From 40CM-4-65-16 sp035279785 (GTDB taxonomy: Bacteria; Chloroflexota; Dormibacteria; Dormibacterales; Dormibacteraceae): a stretch of DNA of 11,059 bases. Below, in pieces: positions 1-6,557 of the stretch. Each line of letters opens with the position of its first letter. The first letter of the stretch is position 1. The notes under the pieces are model-generated. The model was not told the origin of the DNA and searched no databases. It saw only the letters and a program-made list of their open reading frames with translations. Both the position numbers and the translations under genes were made by a program. The DNA is taken from the NCBI GenBank assembly GCA_035279785.1, contig DATEHC010000139.1, positions 1 to 11,059 on the forward strand. The letters are read 5' to 3'.

Positions 1-370
1 TCACGTTGAAGATGCCGCTGGCGAGCGCATAGTCGGAGCTCTCGAGCTCCGCCTCTTCACTGAAGAAGACGCGATTCGCGCCGCCGTGAGCGCGACGTGC
101 TTGCTCGATCATGTCGGCCGACACGTCGTAGCCCCGATAGTCGAAGTCGAGCTCGAGGGCTTCGAGAAAATCGATCAGCGCACCGTACCCGCAGCCGTAG
201 TCCAGCACCGAGAAGTGCCCGGTCTCGGGAAGCACGCGCGCGAGCTGCCTGAACCTCAGCACCTGTGACTCTTCGGAATTCCAGTCGACGCCGCGGGCGC
301 TCGATCCGAACTCGCCAAGTCGAGCGCTGTAATAGCGCGCGACCTTCGTCGTGATCGACTCGAAGCTCAA
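1..370 (-). CDS. Class I SAM-dependent methyltransferase, 3' end cut by window edge
   Basis: Only the N-terminal 123 residues are in the window; the gene runs off the left edge. The reading gives a short N-terminal helix (KVARYYSARL), a conserved-looking stretch GVDWNSEESQVLRF at about residues 27-40, then the SAM-binding motif I VLDYGCGYGAL at 55-65 and an acidic motif II region (YRGYDVSADMI, 78-88). This is a Rossmann-fold class I methyltransferase; the acceptor cannot be read from sequence. The start is taken as TTG at 370 because an in-frame TGA lies at 385-383 and no ATG or GTG occurs in between. That TTG overlaps the TGA of the upstream WbqC gene by 4 nt, indicating translational coupling. 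Its position behind WbqC and a glycosyltransferase suggests a sugar or glycan substrate (inference). Confidence 0.85.
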   Translation of the reverse strand, partial: MSFESITTKVARYYSARLGEFGSSARGVDWNSEESQVLRFRQLARVLPETGHFSVLDYGCGYGALIDFLEALELDFDYRGYDVSADMIEQARRAHGGANRVFFSEEAELESSDYALASGIFNV

Positions 371-1071
371 TTCGCGCTCACGTCAAAGCTCTTCATGAAG
401 CGCGGCGCATCGGCGCCGGCGTTGAAGATCAGGTCGAGGACGCTCACACCGTGCTCGAACTTGCCGTAGAGCTGGGGGTACTCCGGGTACCCGGAATAGT
501 CCATGTAGATCAGGTCGATGCCCCCCGCGACAAACAGGTCGTTTTCGATGTAAGCGCGAGCCGCAGGACCGGACAGGTATTCGCGCGCGCCGGCCTTCTC
601 GCAAAGGTCGACGAGCCTCGCCGTGCGATCGCCGCTCGCGCCGTAGTCCGAAGACCACTTGATCTCCGTTTCTATGCCGAGCACCTGGCAGATGCCCTCG
701 ATGAACCTTCGGTTGACGTCGCTGAGCCGCTTCGAGTCAGCGCCGGCATACAGCTTCTCGACAGAAGCTTCGAACGCCCGGAAATGCGGCGCGCGTGCGT
801 AGGTCTGCGCGATGGTCTTCCAGTGTTTCTCAGCCCAGCTCGAGTCGTCGATCATGGTCTCCTCGATCGCTTGCTCGAATTTGCCTTTGACCTGGACAGG
901 GATCGTCAGCCAGCGAAGGCCCTCGCTCGTCTTGATGAGGTTGCGATTGCGCCAATCGCGGCGGGTGAACTGGCGGTCGTCGTAGAGGATGAACTCGTCG
1001 ACTGAGTTGATGATGTCGAAGTATCCCTTCCACGGGATGTAGTTCGACTGGATGATCGCGACACGCTTCAC
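367..1071 (-). CDS. WbqC-family protein
   Basis: This 234-residue protein carries the hallmark N-terminus of the WbqC-like family (VAIIQSNYIPWKGYFDIIN, residues 4-22), followed by YDDRQFTRRDWRNRN and a C-terminal part with YLSGPAARAYIE and YMDYSGYPEYPQLYG. WbqC proteins occur in O-antigen and surface-polysaccharide loci, often beside DegT-family aminotransferases; their reaction is not firmly established as far as I know. The GTG at 1071 is chosen because it places the conserved motif at the N-terminus as in the family. The frame stays open upstream to an ATG at 1230, but that extension is Arg-rich, lacks family character and lies inside the glycosyltransferase gene. The start follows the upstream stop by 13 nt, and the stop overlaps the next gene's TTG. 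An amino-sugar tailoring role next to the WecE-like enzyme is inference. Confidence 0.92.
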   Translation of the reverse strand: MKRVAIIQSNYIPWKGYFDIINSVDEFILYDDRQFTRRDWRNRNLIKTSEGLRWLTIPVQVKGKFEQAIEETMIDDSSWAEKHWKTIAQTYARAPHFRAFEASVEKLYAGADSKRLSDVNRRFIEGICQVLGIETEIKWSSDYGASGDRTARLVDLCEKAGAREYLSGPAARAYIENDLFVAGGIDLIYMDYSGYPEYPQLYGKFEHGVSVLDLIFNAGADAPRFMKSFDVSAN

Positions 1072-1084
1072 GCCCGGCCGGCGC

Positions 1085-2065
1085 TCAGGTACGCGATTCA
1101 ACTTCCTGGCGTTGCGCTGGCTTCTTGGTCGCGGTGCGCTCTCCGCTCTTCCGGGCCACCTCGTCGACCACGTACAGCGGACGGCCCTTGACCTGCTGGA
1201 ACACGCGTCCGATGTAGAGACCGGTGACACCGAGGCTGGTGATGATGAAGCCTCCGATCACGAGCTCGATGACCATCACGCTCGTCCACCCGGGCGGCGG
1301 GGTTGCCACCATCGCAAGGATCACCAGGTAGACCGCGAGGGCGATGCCGCAGGCCGCCACGAGGAAGCCGAGGTACACGATGTAGAGCAGCGGGTTTGTG
1401 GTCTGGAAGAAGACCCCGCTCACGGCGTGCCGCAGCAGCCGGCCCAGCGTGTAAGAGCTGCGACCCGCCGCCCGCTCACCCAGCTCGATGTCGATCGTTC
1501 CCTGCTCGAAGCCGAGCCAGTGGAGGACGAACAGGTAGTGGCGGTCGGTTTCCCCGAGCGAGAGATATGCGTCCACGACCTTGCGATTGAGGATGCTGAA
1601 TGTTCCGAACTCGCCGTCGAGGTTCGTGCCCATGACTGTGTTCATGAACTTGAAGTAGAACCGCGAGAGCGCCACGCGCACCGGTGAATGGGCGCGCCGC
1701 TTGCGGCGGGCGAGCACGAGATCGAATCCCTCACGCGCTCGGGCGTAGAGGCTGGGCAGAGCTTCGGGCGGATCCTGCAGGTCGCAGTCCATCACGACCG
1801 TCCAGACCCCTTGCGAAGCGGCCAGGCCTGCTGTGATCGCGGCGTGCTGCCCGAAGTTTCGGCTCAAGCGCACCGATCTGACATGGGAGTCGTCGTTCGC
1901 GAGCTCTTCGAGTACCGGCCACGCGCCGTCGGGGCTGCGGTCGTCGACGAACACGATCTCGTAATCAGAGCCCACCGAGGACAGCGCGGCCGTGAGGCGC
2001 TGATGAAGCTGGGGCAGGCAATCGCGACATCCGTAGACAGGGACGACGACGCTGAGCTCGACCAC
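1085..2065 (-). CDS. GtrB/DPM1-like polyprenyl-phosphate glycosyltransferase (GT2)
   Basis: This 326-residue protein has an N-terminal GT-A domain: LSVVVPVYG at 4-12, FVDDRSPDGAW at 39-49, LSRNFGQHAAITAGL at about 67-81, and the metal-binding DxD within VMDCDLQDPPE (D93, D95). Further on come GEFGTFSILNRKVVDAY and an RSSYTLGRL stretch. Two transmembrane segments follow at about 222-253 and 259-285, then the family's C-terminal signature GLYIGRVFQQVKGRPLYVVD. This architecture belongs to the DPM1/GtrB/ArnC group, which transfers a sugar from a nucleotide donor to polyprenyl phosphate at the cytoplasmic face. The donor sugar cannot be told from sequence; the nearby dTDP-amino-sugar aminotransferase suggests an amino sugar (inference). 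Translation starts at GTG 2065, without a recognisable SD, and the gene heads a three-gene minus-strand block. Confidence 0.93.
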   Translation of the reverse strand: MVELSVVVPVYGCRDCLPQLHQRLTAALSSVGSDYEIVFVDDRSPDGAWPVLEELANDDSHVRSVRLSRNFGQHAAITAGLAASQGVWTVVMDCDLQDPPEALPSLYARAREGFDLVLARRKRRAHSPVRVALSRFYFKFMNTVMGTNLDGEFGTFSILNRKVVDAYLSLGETDRHYLFVLHWLGFEQGTIDIELGERAAGRSSYTLGRLLRHAVSGVFFQTTNPLLYIVYLGFLVAACGIALAVYLVILAMVATPPPGWTSVMVIELVIGGFIITSLGVTGLYIGRVFQQVKGRPLYVVDEVARKSGERTATKKPAQRQEVESRT

Positions 2066-2111
2066 GACCGGGTTGATGATAATGCCGCGTCCGCCCGCTA
2101 TAGTCCCCCCG
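2066..2111. promoter_or_regulatory. Divergent promoter region, possible leaderless start of wecE
   Basis: This 46-nt gap separates the divergent glycosyltransferase and aminotransferase genes. On the plus strand TATAGT (2099-2104) fits a -10 element and ends 7 nt before the ATG at 2112, the spacing expected of a transcript beginning at or next to the start codon. No SD precedes that ATG; the intervening bases are almost all C. On the minus strand TATCAT (2081 to 2076) ends 10 nt before the GTG at 2065, also without an SD. No convincing -35 is seen: TTGATG at 2073-2078 lies 20 nt from the plus-strand hexamer, which is too far. Inferred from sequence pattern only. Confidence 0.4.
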
Positions 2112-3302
2112 ATGGCGCGTCAGAGAGACCCTGGCGGACCGATACCGTTCACGAACCCGACGCTCGAAGGGCGCGAGCAGGAATACATGGACCAGGCCCT
2201 CACGCGGGGCCGGCTGTCGGGCGACGGGCCCTTCACCAAGCAATGCCACACGCTGCTGGAGCAATCGCTCGGTGTGCACAAGGCGCTGCTCACGACGTCG
2301 TGCACGGCCGCCCTTGAGATGTCCGCGCATCTTCTCAACATCGAACCGGGAGACGAGGTGATCGTCCCATCGTTCACGTTTGTCTCGTCGATCAATGCGT
2401 TCGTGCTTCGCGGCGCAACTCCGGTTTTTGCCGACATCCGGCCGGACACCCTGAACATCGATGAGACGAAGCTCGAAGCGCTGATCACGCCTCGCACGAG
2501 GGCGATCGTCGTCGTCCATTACGCGGGCGTCGGCTGCGAGATGGACGCGATCAGGAAGATTGCCGATCGTCGCGGCATCACCGTCGTCGAGGATGCGGCG
2601 CACGGTCTGTTCGCGAAGATTCACGGTCAGTACTTGGGGTCCTTTGGCCGGCTGTCGACGCTGAGCTTCCACGAAACCAAGAACTTCACGTGCGGTGAAG
2701 GCGGGGCGCTCCTGATCAATGACCCAAGCCTGGTGGAGCGGGCCGAGATCATCCGCGAGAAGGGCACCAACCGCAGCCGTTTCTTCCGGGGCCAGGTCGA
2801 CAAGTACACCTGGGTCGACGTCGGCTCGAGCTATCTTCCGGCCGATCTGCTCGCCGCGATGCTGCTCGGACAGCTCGAGGCACGCGAGCGCATCCAGTCG
2901 GCGCGCCAGCAGATCTGGGATTACTACGCGGTCAACCTCGCCGAGTGGGCGCGCAACCAGGATGTGCAGCTTCCGTACGTGCCGCCGTACGTCGACCAGG
3001 CCTACCACATGTTCTATCTGCTGATGCCCAACCTTGCCGAGCGGCAGGCATTGATCGAGCACCTCAAAGCGCGCAACATCCAGGCGGCTTTCCACTACCA
3101 GCCGCTGCACCTTTCGACGATGGGCGTCCAGTACGGAGGCCGCGAAGGCGACTGCCCGGTGACGGAACGCGTCGCCGACACGCTGTTGCGGCTGCCGCTC
3201 TACAACAGCCTGAGCAACGCGGACCTCGAGCGAGTCGTCGAAGCGGTGCAGGAGTTTCGCGTCGACCCGCACAACCTGGCTCGGGAGTCAGTCTCCGCCT
3301 GA
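2112..3302 (+). CDS. wecE: dTDP-4-amino-4,6-dideoxygalactose transaminase (WecE/RffA type)
   Basis: This 396-residue DegT/DnrJ/EryC1/StrS-family PLP aminotransferase matches what I recall of E. coli WecE along its full length. It has GDGPFTKQC at 37-45, LTTSCTAALEM at 60-70, GDEVIVPSFTFVSS at 80-93, RPDTLNIDE at 110-118, HYAGVGCEMD at 136-145, VVEDAAHG at 158-165, SFHETKN with the Schiff-base lysine K190, and IIREKGTNRSRFFRGQVDKY downstream. The family transfers amino nitrogen from glutamate to C4 of dTDP-4-keto-6-deoxyglucose, giving dTDP-Fuc4N. The ATG at 2112 is preferred because homologues start just ahead of the IPF...P motif and a -10 hexamer sits directly upstream; TTG 2073, ATG 2076 and ATG 2082 are in-frame alternatives. 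The gene stands alone on the plus strand between two minus-strand blocks. No dTDP-glucose synthase or dehydratase gene is in the window, so the precursor must come from elsewhere. Confidence 0.95.
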   Translation: MARQRDPGGPIPFTNPTLEGREQEYMDQALTRGRLSGDGPFTKQCHTLLEQSLGVHKALLTTSCTAALEMSAHLLNIEPGDEVIVPSFTFVSSINAFVLRGATPVFADIRPDTLNIDETKLEALITPRTRAIVVVHYAGVGCEMDAIRKIADRRGITVVEDAAHGLFAKIHGQYLGSFGRLSTLSFHETKNFTCGEGGALLINDPSLVERAEIIREKGTNRSRFFRGQVDKYTWVDVGSSYLPADLLAAMLLGQLEARERIQSARQQIWDYYAVNLAEWARNQDVQLPYVPPYVDQAYHMFYLLMPNLAERQALIEHLKARNIQAAFHYQPLHLSTMGVQYGGREGDCPVTERVADTLLRLPLYNSLSNADLERVVEAVQEFRVDPHNLARESVSA

Positions 3303-3310
3303 CCACGGAG

Positions 3311-3330
3311 GCGGCCCGCTAGCGCGGCCG
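3311..3330. terminator. GC-rich hairpin at a convergent gene junction, possible terminator
   Basis: Between the convergent wecE and small methyltransferase genes, GGCC (3313-3316) can pair with GGCC (3326-3329), and the palindrome CGCTAGCG (3317-3324) lies between them with C3325 bulged. The result is a compact GC stem overlapping the minus-strand stop codon. Neither strand has a T-tract after it, so intrinsic termination is only a possibility; the 16-nt gap between stop codons leaves little room for anything else. Confidence 0.25.
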
Positions 3331-3897
3331 GCCGATTGCCAGGAGATAGCGGTGGTAGATGGCGTAGCCCATCGTCCGCTCCAACGTGAAGCTGGTTTCG
3401 AGCTGCTTGCGCATCTGGCTTTCGGTCCGGAAGTGACTGCCCCGATCGATGCTCCAGAGGATGCGGCCGGGAATCCAGCGCGGAGCCCAGATCGCGTCGA
3501 GGAACAGCAGGCGGCCGTCCGGCTTCAGCACCCGCGAAGTCTCCGAGGTCATGGCGGCGAACTCTTCGTCCGTCAGGTGGTGGGAGACGGCGCGCTGTAT
3601 CGCCAGGTCGATGCTTGCAGACATCACGGGAATCCGCGTGGCGTCCCCGACGAGCCCGGCGGAGCCGCGCGCGCCTGCGATGCGGACGCGATCGAGCGCC
3701 AGGTCCATGCAGGTGAAATCCTTGCCCGCGTCGAAGATCGGAGCCACGATCCCGGTCCCGCCGCCGATGTCCAGGATGCGGATGTCTTTGGGGATCGGCC
3801 CGAGGAAGTCGCGGATCTTTGCCTCCGAGATTCGCGCGCCGGTGAGGAACTGGACCAGGTCGTAAAGGGTCGGATTCTCGAGGGCCCTCTCGATCAC
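3319..3897 (-). CDS. Small class I SAM-dependent methyltransferase
   Basis: This 192-residue protein starts MIERALENPTLYDLVQFLTG and carries the SAM-binding motif ILDIGGGTGIVAPIF, then MDLALDRVRIAGARG, a VGDATRIP motif (adenine-contact region) and the post-I segment RVLKPDGRLLFLDAIW typical of Methyltransf_11/25 enzymes. The near-C-terminal stretch RTMGYAIYHRYLLAIGRPR is a usual closing strand for small-molecule methyltransferases. GTG 3897 is chosen because its GTGA overlaps the upstream stop codon and a GGAAGG SD lies just ahead of it; the frame is open upstream but only as an antisense-like Arg-rich tail inside the neighbour. It is the last gene of a three-gene block. Substrate unknown; a sugar, lipid or polyprenyl-linked acceptor is plausible from context. 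Confidence 0.88.
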   Translation of the reverse strand: MIERALENPTLYDLVQFLTGARISEAKIRDFLGPIPKDIRILDIGGGTGIVAPIFDAGKDFTCMDLALDRVRIAGARGSAGLVGDATRIPVMSASIDLAIQRAVSHHLTDEEFAAMTSETSRVLKPDGRLLFLDAIWAPRWIPGRILWSIDRGSHFRTESQMRKQLETSFTLERTMGYAIYHRYLLAIGRPR

Positions 3898-4760
3898 ATC
3901 GCCTTCCGTCCCACGACGAAGAGGGATCCGCCCGCGGGCAGCGAGACGCCGCGCGCGATCAGGAATCGCTCGCCCTCGAGGCAACCCTCGAGCAGCCGGT
4001 CGACCACGCGAGGCAGGCGATACTCGCCGCCAGGGTCGTAGTCATCCAGGTTCTTCTGCGCTCTCCGGGAAACGGCGAGGGCCGGCAGCAAGGTAGTGAC
4101 GAATGACGTGATCTGGACCACGTCAAAGCCCGCGGCCTCGACCCGCTCGGCCAGCTCGCGGCGGCGGTATCGGCGCACGTGATGCGCGAAATCGTCGTAA
4201 GCGCTCCACAGCCACGGATGCTGAGGCACGGACACGACGAGCCCACCGCCTGGCCTGGTCGCGCGGTGCATCTCGGCCAGCACTCGCGCGTCGTCATCGA
4301 CGTGCTCGATCACGTCGAATGCAGACACGACGTCGAACTCGGACTCGAAAGGAATGTGTCGAGCGTCCATCTGGTACAGCTCCACGCCCGGTAGCCGCTC
4401 GGAGGCAAACCGCAGGCCGGCTGTGTGAAGCTCCGCGCCCACCAGCTCGAGGTTCGGGAGCGACTGGCGCAATCCGGCCAGCACGTAGCCCGTGCCGCTG
4501 CCGATCTCGAGCAACTTGCGGGCGTCCGGGAAATGCCGCTTGAGAAGCTGCGCAACGAGCCGGTTCCGCGCGCGGAACCAGAAGCTCGTCTGCTCCTGCT
4601 CGGCGAGCCTCGCGAACGACGTGAGCTCGAATCCCTCGTCGGACGCGTCGAGCTCGGGGGCGAACATCAGAAAGCGATCTCCCTGCGGCTGGCGGCCGCA
4701 TGCGGGACACGTCCAGTCAGGCCGGTCGAAACGAGCCTCGCAGCTGGGGCAGATCTTCAT
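3894..4760 (-). CDS. Zinc-ribbon SAM-dependent methyltransferase
   Basis: This 288-residue protein begins with a rubredoxin-like zinc ribbon: C4-P-S-C7 and C18-P-A-C21 within the first 22 residues. A linker carrying QEQTSFWFRARNRLV (about 55-69) leads to a class I methyltransferase domain with motif I LLEIGSGTGYVLAGL (83-97), VELYQMDARHIPF, FDVVSAFDVIEHVDDD and the post-I strand RPGGGLVVSVPQHPWLW. HHVRRYRRRELAERVEAAGF follows, as in Methyltransf_11/23 enzymes of polysaccharide loci. The ATG at 4760 overlaps the upstream gene's TGA (ATGA), and it is the start that places the Cys pairs at the N-terminus; an upstream extension in the same frame is not family-like. The ribbon probably binds zinc and may mediate protein or substrate contacts (inference). 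Acceptor unknown. Confidence 0.92.
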   Translation of the reverse strand: MKICPSCEARFDRPDWTCPACGRQPQGDRFLMFAPELDASDEGFELTSFARLAEQEQTSFWFRARNRLVAQLLKRHFPDARKLLEIGSGTGYVLAGLRQSLPNLELVGAELHTAGLRFASERLPGVELYQMDARHIPFESEFDVVSAFDVIEHVDDDARVLAEMHRATRPGGGLVVSVPQHPWLWSAYDDFAHHVRRYRRRELAERVEAAGFDVVQITSFVTTLLPALAVSRRAQKNLDDYDPGGEYRLPRVVDRLLEGCLEGERFLIARGVSLPAGGSLFVVGRKAM

Positions 4761-6445
4761 GACCCGCAGCCGGCGGTGGATCGAGGCGTGAGGTTGATGA
4801 CGACGAGATGGTTCAAGTAATCGCTCAGCTTGTCCGGCTCGAACACTCGATAGAAGAGATAGGTCGCCGCCACCTGTGTGCGGCCCGTGTAGTCGGCCCC
4901 GCGTTCGATCGTGAGGTCGGCCTGGCACCCGTTCGGGTCGAATCCACTGAGGTCATAGCGCGCCGTGAAGAACTGCGACTGGCCGAGAAAGCTTGCGTCG
5001 TACGCGCGCGTGTCGAGGCCGACGTGGCTCTGCCCGCCATACACGTCGCCGAGCATGGCCGACCACTCATAGAAGCGGTAGAAGTCCTCCGGCCCGGGCG
5101 CCTGATCTTCAACCCAGAAGACCGAGTACCGGCCGGAGCCGTCGGTCCGCCGCAGCTGCTGCATGACCGAGACGTCGGTCGCCCAGCGCGCCTGCAGCGC
5201 GGCGTAGTCCTGCAGGCCGGCCAGCGCGAGGACTGCGCTGACGGCGATCACGAACGCGGCTCCGAGCCACGCGACCTTCAGCAAAGCGGCGATTGCCTCG
5301 ACGGTCATCACACCGACGACGGCAAGCGGCAGGGCGATGAGAAGGTCGTGTCGCGTGTCCCAGCCGTGCACGCTCGGGAACTTGTCGACGGCCGCGTAGG
5401 GAAGGACCGCCAGGAAGAGCGCGCCGGCTCCGACTGCCAGGCCCGCAGTCCACTGCGCGGGCAATGTCGGTGGCTCGCGTAGAGCCCGATACGACAGCAA
5501 GGCCGCAGCAGCGGCAACCAGAGCGACCGCAGCCCATACGGGCCATCTCGATACCAGCGTCAGGGTCTGGGCGAGCTGTTCGAGGATGCCGTTGACGAGG
5601 AAGCCCTTGAAACCGTGGGCGAGAACCCGCGGCGAAGCGGTGATGGCGTTGTAGTTGGCGTACAGGCCGCTCGGCACGAACAATGTCCGCGCGAGCCACC
5701 AGTACGCAAACGGGGGGATGAGCAGGCCCGCGAGATACAGCCGGCGTCGACGCAGCGCGTCGACCCCGCCTGCCCTCCAGATGACCAGCAACAAGACGAG
5801 GAGAGATGCGAAATACAGCGTGAGCAGCGAGTTGAAGCTGAAGCTCAGGAGAAACAACACGACCGCTGCCACGCGAGCGGCAAGCGCCGCGGCCGGGCCC
5901 TGACGCTCGGCACGCACGAGCAGCAGCGTCGCCGCGAGAAAGACCGCGTAGTCCATTACCGATGACGCCGTCGCCAGCAGGATCCAGTCCTGGAATCCGG
6001 GGAAAACGCTCGCCAGCAACGCGATGAGCAGGCTCGGCCGTCGCGGGAGTCCGACGTCGAGCGCGATCGCGTAAGTCAGGTACGCGATGGCGACGATCAA
6101 CCCGAATACGACGAGACGAAAACCGAGCACGTCCCCAGGCACGTACGCGAACAGGTCGAAGAACGCGGCGTTGAACGGGGTGATGCCCGCCTCGCGCACG
6201 AGCGCGTTGACGCTTGCCCAGTCCCCGGATTGAAGCTGGCGGAACAAGAGCCAGTCGTCCCAGTAAAGGCCGTCGTTGAGCAGCAGCGGAAAGTGCGCGA
6301 GGATCACCGCGCCCAACAGCAGGCCAAAGTCACGCAGCGTCGCGCGGGCAAGGGCGCGTCGTTCGGTGCGTATTGGGGTCGGATGCGCTGCCAGCTGCCG
6401 CGCCGGCGAGACGGCACGGGCCGCCATCGGATCGGCTGGCTCCAT
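4757..6445 (-). CDS. Polytopic membrane protein, probable GT-C-type glycosyltransferase
   Basis: This 562-residue protein has a cytoplasmic N-terminus, a first hydrophobic helix at about 40-56 and then a loop with an acidic motif LYWDDW (60-65). Many further hydrophobic segments follow (about 110-130, 138-158, 165-178, 190-224 and several up to about 415). The last 140 residues are soluble and include FYRFYEWSAMLGDVYGG and two Cys. An acidic pair in the first extracytoplasmic loop and a C-terminal soluble domain are typical of GT-C enzymes such as ArnT and PMT, which use polyprenyl-phosphate sugars. I do not recognise a named family, so this is inference from topology and the motif. It heads an operon with the zinc-ribbon methyltransferase (4-nt overlap) and is divergent from the propeller gene. 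The start at ATG 6445 lacks an SD; ATG 6427 is an alternative. Confidence 0.82.
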   Translation of the reverse strand: MEPADPMAARAVSPARQLAAHPTPIRTERRALARATLRDFGLLLGAVILAHFPLLLNDGLYWDDWLLFRQLQSGDWASVNALVREAGITPFNAAFFDLFAYVPGDVLGFRLVVFGLIVAIAYLTYAIALDVGLPRRPSLLIALLASVFPGFQDWILLATASSVMDYAVFLAATLLLVRAERQGPAAALAARVAAVVLFLLSFSFNSLLTLYFASLLVLLLVIWRAGGVDALRRRRLYLAGLLIPPFAYWWLARTLFVPSGLYANYNAITASPRVLAHGFKGFLVNGILEQLAQTLTLVSRWPVWAAVALVAAAAALLSYRALREPPTLPAQWTAGLAVGAGALFLAVLPYAAVDKFPSVHGWDTRHDLLIALPLAVVGVMTVEAIAALLKVAWLGAAFVIAVSAVLALAGLQDYAALQARWATDVSVMQQLRRTDGSGRYSVFWVEDQAPGPEDFYRFYEWSAMLGDVYGGQSHVGLDTRAYDASFLGQSQFFTARYDLSGFDPNGCQADLTIERGADYTGRTQVAATYLFYRVFEPDKLSDYLNHLVVINLTPRSTAGCGS

Positions 6446-6500
6446 GAGGTTGGAGGGGATCTTACCGCTTAGTATTTCGGGTCTCGGGAGCGACCAGGCC

Positions 6501-6520
6501 GTTCACGCCGGGCGTTGAAC
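6501..6520. repeat. Imperfect inverted repeat in divergent intergenic region
   Basis: GTTCACGC at 6501-6508 pairs with GCG(T)TGAAC at 6512-6520, giving an 8-bp stem with one bulged T and a 3-nt loop. It could be a dyad operator for a regulator serving one or both divergent genes, or a hairpin in the leader of the propeller mRNA. One occurrence only, so its function is open. Confidence 0.35.
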
Positions 6521-6533
6521 GTTGCGCGACCAC

Positions 6534-6548
6534 GGAAGGAAAGGGGGA
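6534..6548 (+). promoter_or_regulatory. Strong purine-rich ribosome binding site
   Basis: GGAAGGAAAGGGGGA ends 9 nt before the TTG at 6558. It is the best SD in the window and decides the start of the propeller gene: the in-frame TTG at 6522 lies upstream of it, and the GTG at 6579 is too far downstream. Confidence 0.6.
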
Positions 6549-6557
6549 TTTCGGCTC

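Larger units (their letters stand above)
6446..6557. promoter_or_regulatory. Divergent intergenic region with candidate promoters
   Basis: This 112-nt gap lies between the divergent membrane-protein and propeller genes. An AT-richer patch at 6459-6476 holds TAAGAT on the minus strand (6464 to 6459), 13 nt before ATG 6445, and TAGTAT on the plus strand (6470-6475). Both fit TANNNT -10 elements but neither has a clear -35. The plus-strand transcript would have a leader of roughly 75 nt containing the inverted repeat at 6501-6520 and ending in the strong purine-rich SD at 6534-6548. Weak, pattern-based assignment. Confidence 0.3.

Noticed and set aside
1072..1230. N-terminal extension of the WbqC protein to ATG 1230
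   Set aside because: The added 53 residues are Ser/Arg/Pro-rich, unlike the family, and lie wholly within the glycosyltransferase gene; GTG 1071 puts the conserved motif at the N-terminus.
2073..2104. Classical sigma-70 promoter with TTGATG as -35 and TATAGT as -10
   Set aside because: The 20-nt spacer is too long; only the -10 is kept as a candidate.
1965..3272. Long minus-strand open frame opposite wecE (435 codons)
   Set aside because: It is antisense to a full-length, clearly recognisable aminotransferase and its composition is typical of mirrored GC-rich coding sequence; no motif is seen.
3898..3984. N-terminal extension of the small methyltransferase
   Set aside because: The added residues are Arg-rich shadow sequence inside the upstream gene; GTG 3897 has an SD and a 4-nt overlap with the preceding stop.
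4761..4928. N-terminal extension of the zinc-ribbon methyltransferase
   Set aside because: The extra 56 residues have no family character and lie inside the membrane-protein gene; ATG 4760 overlaps that gene's stop.
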